A stretch of 47,901 nt of DNA from Candidatus Sabulitectum sp. (lineage in GTDB: Bacteria; Fermentibacterota; Fermentibacteria; Fermentibacterales; JCC-6), in the NCBI GenBank assembly GCA_021107435.1, contig JAIOSV010000067.1, positions 1 through 47,901 on the forward strand, read 5' to 3'. Position numbers and translations under genes: made by a program. The notes under the pieces were generated by a model that had not been told where the DNA came from, did not search any database, and saw only the letters and a list, made by a program, of their open reading frames with translations. Of the stretch, positions 41,486-47,901 are shown piece after piece; the first letter of the stretch is position 1, and each line of letters begins with the position of its first letter.

Positions 41486-43144
41486 GTGAAGCTTCCAGCA
41501 ATACTTCTATTAATGGCATCTGCCCTCTGCGCGCAGTGCCCGCTCGGCTTAACGCCTGAAGAAGCGTGTAATGCTGATAATCCCTTATGTGCTTTGTTCT
41601 CTGACGGAGATGCAGATGGTCTTTGTGATAATCCCGGTCCGCAGGAGCAGCCTGCCGAAGAGGAACCGGAAGAAATAGATGAACCCGAACCTGAGCCTGA
41701 GATCATAGAAGAGGAAGTTACAGCAGATCCTTTCTGTCCCCTCAATCTTTCCCCTTCTCAGGCCTGCAATCAGGAAAACGCCAGATGTACTTTCTACACG
41801 GATTCCAATAGAGATGGTCTTTGTGATAACCCCGGGCTCCAGCCTGCTGTGTCTGTTGAAGAGACAGAACAGGCTGAGGAAGAACAGCCTGAGCCTTCAG
41901 TAGAGCCGGCGGAAACGGAAGTGGAAATAACTGAACCGGATGTTGAGGAAGAGACATCTTTTAATCAGGATCCGGCTGAAGCAGTTCCCGTTGACTGTCC
42001 TCTTGGATTTTCTCTTGATGAAGCTTGTCATGCCGAAGATCCTCTCTGCGCGCTGTTCAGAGATCAGAATGAGAACGGTATATGTGATAATGCAATTGAA
42101 GAAGCTGAAGATGATATCGAACCGGAGTATACATCTTCTTCGCAAAGGCAGTACACATGTCCCCTGAATTATTCAGCGGAAGAAGCCTGCCTGGAGACAA
42201 GCCCTCAGTGTACCCTGTACATGGACTCGGATGGAGACGGCAGATGCGACAATCCCGGGACAACCTGTACTCTTGAGGATAGCACCTGTGGTCTTCAAAC
42301 TCCCTCACTTGTAGGGTGCCCTCTTGGATTACCTCCTGAGGGAGCATGCCCCGATTCCCTTGCCCTGTGCCCGCACTGGTTTGGTGTAACACATCATACA
42401 ACCTGCTCGAATCCTGCAGGCGGCAACAGAAGAATTAACATCATTCTGATTACTCTCGGAGTTTTTCTGCCTTTGTCCACATGGCTTTCGCGAAGGTTCT
42501 ACGGCAGAAGGCTCAAAGATAGACTCAGAAGAAACTCCGCACACCACATTCTCAGAGGGGCATCACTAATGATTCTCGGTTTTGGAGTACAGGGATGCTT
42601 CTGTCCCCTGGGAACTTTTCAGTATGCATTTACTTCTGAAGGGCTGACATTCCTGGGGTTGAGCGGGTTCCTTATTTTTCTTCTCCCTCTGGTATTCAGC
42701 GCTTTTTTCGGAAGGATATTCTGCGGATGGGTATGTCCGATGGGCGCGGTACAGGAATTCCTTTACAGTATTCATATTCCAGGCAGATTTTCTCCATCAG
42801 GGAAACTTCACAACAAGCTTAAATACTTAAGTACTTTCATTCTCATTGCTCTCATTGCTGTAATTCTGCTCGACAGGTTTGGTGTTGTTTCCCTGAAATG
42901 GTCCGCTCCTTTCTGCGCCATAGATCCATTTCACACCATCTTCACCCTGTTCCTTTCAGGCAACATGATCATTGCAGGGGTAACTATAATTCTGGCTATT
43001 TTCATCAGAAGATTTTTCTGCAGGTATTTTTGCTTTTACGGAGCTGCACAATCACTCTTTGCAAAGCTTACGCTCTGGAACAGAATAAAGGGCATCAGAG
43101 AGAAAGAGCCTGAAATGCACTCAGACGAGGAGTTCGACAAATAG
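41486..43144 (+). CDS. NapH-type membrane iron-sulfur protein fused to five cysteine repeats
   Basis: A 552-residue protein. After a signal (LPAILLLMASALCA), five repeats with exactly the same spacing, C-x9-C-x6-C-x11-C, begin at Cys18, Cys84, Cys171, Cys225 and Cys278. The first four end in an acidic calcium-loop-like motif (DGDADGLCDN, DSNRDGLCDN, DQNENGICDN, DSDGDGRCDN); the fifth is degenerate. Glu/Pro-rich linkers join the first repeats. From residue 317 come about five membrane helices of the NapH/NosR type with CGWVCPMG (Cys413, Cys417), CFCPLG (Cys371, Cys373) and CRYFCFYGA (Cys512, Cys516). NapH-like proteins pass electrons from quinol to periplasmic partners. The usual two C-terminal ferredoxin motifs are absent. 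GTG start with GGGAGG just upstream. Single or double copies of similar CPLG...DxDGxCD motifs occur beside NapH-like proteins elsewhere; five is unusual. Confidence 0.8.
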   Translation: MKLPAILLLMASALCAQCPLGLTPEEACNADNPLCALFSDGDADGLCDNPGPQEQPAEEEPEEIDEPEPEPEIIEEEVTADPFCPLNLSPSQACNQENARCTFYTDSNRDGLCDNPGLQPAVSVEETEQAEEEQPEPSVEPAETEVEITEPDVEEETSFNQDPAEAVPVDCPLGFSLDEACHAEDPLCALFRDQNENGICDNAIEEAEDDIEPEYTSSSQRQYTCPLNYSAEEACLETSPQCTLYMDSDGDGRCDNPGTTCTLEDSTCGLQTPSLVGCPLGLPPEGACPDSLALCPHWFGVTHHTTCSNPAGGNRRINIILITLGVFLPLSTWLSRRFYGRRLKDRLRRNSAHHILRGASLMILGFGVQGCFCPLGTFQYAFTSEGLTFLGLSGFLIFLLPLVFSAFFGRIFCGWVCPMGAVQEFLYSIHIPGRFSPSGKLHNKLKYLSTFILIALIAVILLDRFGVVSLKWSAPFCAIDPFHTIFTLFLSGNMIIAGVTIILAIFIRRFFCRYFCFYGAAQSLFAKLTLWNRIKGIREKEPEMHSDEEFDK

Positions 43145-43149
43145 AGAAA

Positions 43150-43165
43150 GGGGGCCAGAGCCCCC
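43150..43165. terminator. terminator between convergent genes
   Basis: GGGGGC and GCCCCC pair around a 4-base loop. On the minus strand it is followed by TTTCTCT; on the + strand by TCCCCC. It serves the convergent genes ending at 43144 and 43197. Confidence 0.6.
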
Positions 43166-43196
43166 TCCCCCATTGTATACAATACTTCTTAAGAAA

Positions 43197-44981
43197 TCAG
43201 ATCTTTATCAATTTAACAGTGGATTGATCATGCCCGCGCAACCTTGCGAGATAAACACCACAGGGAATACTGTTCCCGGAGGAATCTCTTCCGTTCCAGT
43301 TCACAGTTTGCGTTTGATCTCCAGCGGTTATTTCAAAAATCGTGATCTGTCTTCCATGCAGATCAAAAATATCCAGAGAAGAATTCTCAACCCCCGGCAG
43401 AAGATAACTGAAAGTTACAGAGGAGTGGAAAGGGTTGGCTGAGACTGACAGTAATGGATCAGTAAATAGCTGTTGTTCGCTTTCTTCCTCTGTGGAGGTC
43501 GGGTCTCCCATATTGATTTCATCAATGTACCAGCCCTCTCTGGTGCCGTAGGTATCAGACCCGAAGACAAATCTGATCTGACCCGGTCCAGCCAGAGAAT
43601 CCGGGAGAGAAATACAGTACTGAGTCCATGGAACGGTTCCACTGAAAACACCGGTTCCATCTTCGAATGGACCGGAAGATCCGGCAGTGATTTGATGCGT
43701 GTAGCCGGAAGCAGGAAACAGATCTATCCAGCTGTCGCACCTGCCATACTGAACAATCCCGCCATCCAGAGCTTCAGGGAGATCCTCAGTCTGAGCATCG
43801 ATCCACATCCAGAAGTTAATTTCGCTTCCCAGGGGCAGGTTGATGTAAGGAGATAACAGATATCCGAAGTGGTGATTGGAATAGTCACCAGATCCCGAGT
43901 CCCCGCATTTGAAGCTGTATTGTCCTTCCGGGGTGTAATTCCGTTCAGAGGAAACATGCCAGTCGTTTGCCCATCCACCCTGTATTGCTCCCCAGGTCCA
44001 GCCATCCGAACCGGATTCAACATTGCATGCAAGTCCGCTTCCTACCGGCAGAGAAAAAGGAAGCTGTTCCTGATAACCACCATCTGCCATAAGGGTTAGT
44101 CTCATGTCATATACCTCATCCGGAGGGGTAGCAAGTGGTGTCAGAACCACAAAACTTGACAAGCCATAGGTGGACTCGCCGGAAGCAATAGTGCCGTATG
44201 TTACGTAATCTTCGATAACGGTAAGTTCCGGGCTCAGAGACTGGAGAATACCAAAAGCGTTAAGCAGAGGTTCATCACTGGTGTTTGTCAGCTCAATATC
44301 AAGATCAATGATTTCACCGGGTTCAAAGGCAAAGTCGCCATTCCCCAGATTTTGATCATCGGTTACGAGCCATGTGATCTCCGCATTTCCAATTTCGGTT
44401 CCCTCAACCTCAATCCAGTCCCAGCTTGCATTTGGTTCATCACCCATGTGCAGTCCGCAAACTCCCGTTTGAGGATTGGGATCTGTTGCGGAGAATTCCC
44501 AGGATTGATTTGTTGAAGGAACACTTATTTGAAACGTTAGCTGATTATTAACACAGGTAAAAGACAGAGAGTAAGTTACGCCGGAAGGGAAAGATGTTGA
44601 GAAGCTGTTAAGAGTTGCTCCAAGGTTACCGTTTTCAACCAATCTAATTCGAGCAACATTGTTATCCGGTGAAACATAAGCCAGTATACCGAAGTCTTCC
44701 TCCGTCAGTCTGGCAAGAACGCCAAAGGCATGAACGCCGGTAGCTTCCACAGAAACAGTACAGTCAAGAAAAACACATCCATTCAAGGGGACAAGGGCAC
44801 CCGGGCTTGTGCTGATGTTGCCATGAACCATCCCGCTGGAAGCGCTCCAATTTCCGCCGGCACATCTGATTTCCCAATCACTGATGTCATTGTCTTCAAA
44901 ATCATCATAAAATGAATAGGCTCCTGCAATGTATGTGAGAAAAAGCAGGATGATAAGCGGTTTTGCACAGGTTATTCTCAT
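43197..44981 (-). CDS. large secreted protein with sorting domain, unknown function
   Basis: A 594-residue exported protein (signal LIILLFLTYIAGAYS). An N-terminal concanavalin/LamG-like sandwich starts with FYDDFEDNDISDWEI, the usual opening of such domains. A CARDB-like or Ig-like domain follows (NGDFAFEPGEIIDLDIELTNTSDEPL). A MAM/jelly-roll-like domain comes next (LLSPYINLPLGSEINFWMWID, REGWYIDEINMGDP), and the end is a FlgD-like sorting module (VSANPFHSSVTFSY, IFDLHGRQI, GVYLARL, ending TVKLIKI). No protease motif is seen. ATG 44981 follows GAGAGG. Probably carbohydrate- or surface-binding. Confidence 0.75.
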   Translation of the reverse strand: MRITCAKPLIILLFLTYIAGAYSFYDDFEDNDISDWEIRCAGGNWSASSGMVHGNISTSPGALVPLNGCVFLDCTVSVEATGVHAFGVLARLTEEDFGILAYVSPDNNVARIRLVENGNLGATLNSFSTSFPSGVTYSLSFTCVNNQLTFQISVPSTNQSWEFSATDPNPQTGVCGLHMGDEPNASWDWIEVEGTEIGNAEITWLVTDDQNLGNGDFAFEPGEIIDLDIELTNTSDEPLLNAFGILQSLSPELTVIEDYVTYGTIASGESTYGLSSFVVLTPLATPPDEVYDMRLTLMADGGYQEQLPFSLPVGSGLACNVESGSDGWTWGAIQGGWANDWHVSSERNYTPEGQYSFKCGDSGSGDYSNHHFGYLLSPYINLPLGSEINFWMWIDAQTEDLPEALDGGIVQYGRCDSWIDLFPASGYTHQITAGSSGPFEDGTGVFSGTVPWTQYCISLPDSLAGPGQIRFVFGSDTYGTREGWYIDEINMGDPTSTEEESEQQLFTDPLLSVSANPFHSSVTFSYLLPGVENSSLDIFDLHGRQITIFEITAGDQTQTVNWNGRDSSGNSIPCGVYLARLRGHDQSTVKLIKI

Positions 44982-45218
44982 ACCACAACCTCTCTTTCTC
45001 TTACAGTATCAAGAGAGAATATTAGAATGTCAAGAGGAAGCATCAATATAACAAGAATGATTAAGCAATAAATGACACTTCAACCGCCGCAAGCGGCAGG
45101 GTATCTAAAAGCCAGAGAGAAACAAAAATACAGAAACCGATTGTTCGCCCCAAGGAGCGGGGAATTAGATCCTCCTCAGATTAAAGTATGGTATTGTTTA
45201 TCCGGGATATTTTTGTAT
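44982..45218. other. intergenic region with two small hairpins
   Basis: 45086-45097 pairs GCCGC with GCGGC, and 45148-45162 pairs CCCC with GGGG. Neither has a T-run, so both are weak candidate ends of the minus-strand lyase transcript. No gene is seen. Confidence 0.4.
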
Positions 45219-46339
45219 CTATTCTCCGATCAGTTTAAGCACAGCCATAGCCTGGCGTGCAACAGGGGGGTCTATCATCTTGGAGCCCAGAGCAATTGCT
45301 CCCAGACCTTTTGCCTCGGCTTCCTTCATTGCCGCCACTATCTTTCTGGCCTTGTCGATTTGAGCTTGCGAGGGCATGAAACCACCTTCAACAGGTTTGA
45401 CCTGTGAAGGATGAATGCAGCCTTTGCCGACAAATCCAAGGGTTTTGGCTTCTTCGATGCTTCTCTGCAATCCCTCTTCGTTCTTAACATCCGCATAGAC
45501 GGTATCAATGGGTTGAAGTCCTGCCGCTCTTGCTGCCAGAACAACAATGCTTCTTGCTGTAAAACTTTCGGTACCTTCCGGACTGCAGTTAAATCCTGGA
45601 GGCCAAGAGTCAGGGCGGCCATTTCAGGAACGGAGTCGGCAATGGAAAGAGCATTCAGTATGCCTCTTGGGCTTTCAAGAATGGGCATGAGCCATGGGAA
45701 GGCGTTTCTGCCGCAGAGTTCCATAACAGTTTCAATCATGTCTCTAATTGCAGCCACATCATCAGACAGTTCAACCTTTGGAAGAAGAATGTGCTGAACG
45801 GGCTGGGGTACAATCCAGTTGAGATCATCAGCGGCTCTATCTCCCTGATTGATTCTGACCATTACCTCTGTATCACCAAAGTCAATGTTTGCCAGAGCAT
45901 ATGCAACAAGGATTCTTGCCTCATCCTTTCTGTCCGGGGCAACGCTGTCCTCCAGATCAAGGATGATACCGTCTGCTCCCGCCGCTGCCGCCTTTTCAAT
46001 AAAGCGGGGTTTGTTGCCGGGGGCGTAAAGTCTGCTTCTTCTGGGTCTGTCTTTAGATTGAACGGTCCAGTTTTCAGCAGCGGGCAGGGGAAGGAACATC
46101 TCGCCAAGCTCTTTTCTGACCGCAGCTTCAAATCTGGCAGCAGCTACCCAGGGTGCAGCTCCTGAGTTTTCACCTGTAACTGTTCCCGATGATATTTCGA
46201 GCCTTTCAGAAGTGTTGAGAACTGCCTGCTCCTGTTCAGGAGTAAATCCGGAGAGAAAAAGTCTATCTCCCTGTGAAGAAAACTCAACAAGAATATCTGA
46301 TTTCACTTTAGGTCCAGAGTAACCGGATGTTGAAGACAT
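45219..46339 (-). pseudogene. citrate-lyase-beta-like (HpcH/HpaI) gene with frameshift and ACP-like N-terminus
   Basis: The first frame (from ATG 46339, AGGAGG upstream) encodes an N-terminal ~100-residue domain resembling the citrate lyase acyl-carrier subunit (VKSDILVEF ... SGAAPWVAAARFEAAVRKEL). A CitE-type lyase domain follows: RSRLYAPGNKPRFIEKA, DGIILDLEDSVAPDRKDEAR, VMVRINQ, LLPKVE and PILESPRGI. At about 45571-45590 it breaks after GLQDLTA. The correct sequence resumes in another frame as GTESFTARSIVVLAARAAG and runs to GCIHPSQV and the stop at 45219. The D-L-G normally following LTA is missing, so a small deletion (net one base short) best explains it. Either a real inactivated gene or an assembly error. 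CitE-like enzymes cleave citryl-, malyl- or related CoA thioesters. Confidence 0.75.
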
Positions 46340-46352
46340 TCCTTACCTCCTG

Positions 46353-47480
46353 TTAGTTATCCTGAAAGGCCGGGCATGTGTTGCAGTCAGAAGAAGGGGT
46401 GCAGCCTGTATCACTTGTTAAAAGAAATGTGAATCCGGAATCAGGATCACACCGGAAACTGTATCTGGCCAGATACTGATAGACTATGCCTGCCCGTTCT
46501 GTGCTATAAGGTTCGTATTCTATAGCAAATAATCTGAATCTTCTTTCCTCTGCAAGAAGATTGGCATTCATCTGCCAGGGGGAAAGCTCGGCTTCAGAGC
46601 GGAAGTCCATCCACCAAGGAGCAATTACACCGGACAACTCAGGTATAGACAGAAGTGCATTGTCGCAACCTGCAATGTCCGATTGAATCAGTATCATTTC
46701 AGGACCTTCAGATCCTTGAAGATCGGCGAACATGTCAATTCCCCGGTCTCCGTTCATTTCAGGAAATGCAAGGATGTAAAGAGTGTCATCATTCATTGCA
46801 TTGTAGATATGAATTGAACCAGTTTCTCCTGTTTCACTAATAATTACATCACTGGACTGAAGGAAATAGCCGGTAAGCCCCCTGATGCCCGTGATACCAA
46901 AGTACACAGCCACAAAGATAGCCGCGTATTTAGCAACAGCATTCAGCCACTTTTTCTTGCTGAATAAACCGAAAACGGCGAATGGCAGCATGTACACCGT
47001 TGTGCCAATAAAGAAACCTGTAAAAAGCATTGCCCCCTCTAAAGCACCATTTGAATCAAATGCACTGGTAAGAGCAATGAGAAAAGCAGGGCATACAGAA
47101 AATCCAGTAAGAATTCCAAGCAGCATGGGGCTTTTCGTCAGTTTCATCCATCTTGGGATGTCACAGCCGCCACAGGTTTTGTTCACCCTGACTACTGAGG
47201 TAATCAGATAGATGGAAAAGAGAAGGTATCCGGAAAAAGCAAGGGGTATCCTTATAGACGAAGGGATTGAACCGCCCAGAAGACCCATTATGGCACCAAA
47301 AGCGGCATAGGATACGAATCTTCCCAGGTTCAACATAAGAATTGTTACCAGAGATTGTCTGTTTGATCGCTGTTCACTAAGAAGATAAGTAAGATATATC
47401 GGGCCACAGGATGCCAGGCAGGAAATACCAGTTGCGAGTCCCAGGCCGGTTCCCTCTGCAAGTCCGGTGAACATTGACAT
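46353..47480 (-). CDS. DsbD/SafE-like membrane protein with extracytoplasmic tail
   Basis: A 375-residue protein. About six membrane helices (residues 5-215) match the 'sulfite exporter TauE/SafE / DsbD_2' family. Paired cysteines CLASCGP in the first helix and Cys of FSVCPAF in a later one resemble the redox pair of DsbD/CcdA. An extra CGGC lies in a loop near residue 103. The last ~150 residues form a soluble domain of unknown type ending with a Cys cluster (CTPSSDCNTCPAF). ATG 47480 follows AAGGG. It probably moves thiol reducing power or handles metal across the inner membrane. The lyase gene begins 13 bases after its stop, suggesting one transcript. Confidence 0.7.
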   Translation of the reverse strand: MSMFTGLAEGTGLGLATGISCLASCGPIYLTYLLSEQRSNRQSLVTILMLNLGRFVSYAAFGAIMGLLGGSIPSSIRIPLAFSGYLLFSIYLITSVVRVNKTCGGCDIPRWMKLTKSPMLLGILTGFSVCPAFLIALTSAFDSNGALEGAMLFTGFFIGTTVYMLPFAVFGLFSKKKWLNAVAKYAAIFVAVYFGITGIRGLTGYFLQSSDVIISETGETGSIHIYNAMNDDTLYILAFPEMNGDRGIDMFADLQGSEGPEMILIQSDIAGCDNALLSIPELSGVIAPWWMDFRSEAELSPWQMNANLLAEERRFRLFAIEYEPYSTERAGIVYQYLARYSFRCDPDSGFTFLLTSDTGCTPSSDCNTCPAFQDN

Positions 47481-47558
47481 GAATCCCTTCTACTGAGAAA
47501 AATGCCGCGAATGATACCGGTAAGATAACAATCGCGGCAGGTTTTGTTCCCTGGGTGT

Positions 47559-47901
47559 TCAGAATTGTGCAGGGTAAAAGCCCACACCACCCCTTATCTT
47601 TCCCCATACATCATTGGGGGCAAGGTTTGAAGCTTCACGTTCATAAATAATGAAGGTATTCAGACCGTTATTCATCCTGAACTCAAGGCCTCCGCCGATG
47701 ATTTCGCGTGTACGATATCCTCCGGTACCCGCAACAGAACTGGGTCCGTACCAGAGTTTCCCGGTAATCAGCGCGGAAAGACCGCCGACAACACTGATTC
47801 GACCTTCCAGTTCACCGAGTCTTGTGGTAATTGCGGATTCGGTGAGCTGACCGCCGATCATTATTGAGGACGGGACATTGCCCCAGCCGCTGAACTTGTA
47901 C
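47559..47901 (-). CDS. outer-membrane beta-barrel protein, 5' end outside window
   Basis: The C-terminal 113 residues are present; the frame stays open to the window edge, so the N-terminus lies beyond it. Strand pattern (GRISVVGGLSALITGKLWYG, EIIGGGLEFRMNNGLNTFIIYER, GKIRGGVGFYPAQF) with a terminal Phe is typical of outer-membrane barrels. Function unknown. The stop is 78 bases upstream of the DsbD-like gene. Confidence 0.6.
   Translation of the reverse strand, partial: YKFSGWGNVPSSIMIGGQLTESAITTRLGELEGRISVVGGLSALITGKLWYGPSSVAGTGGYRTREIIGGGLEFRMNNGLNTFIIYEREASNLAPNDVWGKIRGGVGFYPAQF

Noticed and set aside
41486..42420. Multihaem cytochrome suggested by the many cysteines
   Set aside because: No C-x-x-C-H haem-binding motif is present; the cysteine spacings are 9, 6 and 11.

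Overview
The window looks like chromosomal DNA of a Gram-negative-type bacterium of the FCB superphylum, or a related uncultured phylum such as a Fermentibacteria-like lineage. This is inferred from content: seven large secreted proteins carry a C-terminal Ig-like sorting module of the type IX secretion kind (a PNP motif, D-x-S/T-G-R, a late G-x-Y, then a short basic or hydrophobic tail). There are also outer-membrane beta-barrels, lipoproteins, a TolC/RND efflux system, gingipain-type (C25) and clostripain-type (C11) proteases and a CotH protein. No phylogenetic marker is present, so the assignment is tentative. TGA is a normal stop codon here.

Layout. 0.25-2.6 kb: a tRNA-like 3' tail with terminator, cutA, a creatininase-family hydrolase, a divergent CofE-like ligase, a small four-helix membrane protein and tRNA-Gln with its own promoter and terminator. 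3.0-12.3 kb: secreted and envelope proteins. These are a beta-helix protein, an M1 aminopeptidase followed by a barrel and two S41-type lipoproteins (the first apparently inactive), and a calcium-binding FG-GAP propeller, with intergenic repeats and relics of sorting domains between them. 12.3-15.5 kb: the ribosome-associated ATPase ettA and an ATPase/DUF4143 gene bracketed by two copies of a dispersed repeat. 15.7-20.7 kb: a clostripain-like protease, two coupled propeller-type exported proteins, a DUF364 protein and a two-helix membrane protein. 20.8-24.6 kb: a hybrid histidine kinase converging on a PAS/GAF protein with no output domain.

24.6-30.8 kb: a complete efflux operon, tetR-tolC-mfp-rnd, with a perfect palindromic operator just downstream of the promoter -10 box. 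30.9-36.9 kb: tandem gingipain-like proteases sharing a patch that suggests gene conversion, then a CotH protein and a 77-residue protein. 36.9-40.5 kb: a Spy/CpxP-like protein, a FadL-like transporter, a propeller lipoprotein and tRNA-Asp. 40.8-43.1 kb: a two-gene unit with the least familiar content. It comprises a secreted protein gene with an in-frame TGA in a C-x-x-(TGA) context, followed 30 bases later by a NapH-type membrane iron-sulfur protein fused to five exported cysteine repeats with identical spacing. 43.2-47.9 kb: a secreted sorting-domain protein, a frameshifted citrate-lyase-beta-like gene, a DsbD/SafE-like membrane protein and the end of a barrel protein running off the window.

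The genes describe a cell that invests heavily in exported proteases and surface proteins, with its own efflux, sensing and thiol/iron-sulfur redox functions. Best candidates for new biology are the TGA-containing gene with the five-repeat NapH fusion, the inactive/active S41 lipoprotein pair and the dispersed intergenic repeat family.
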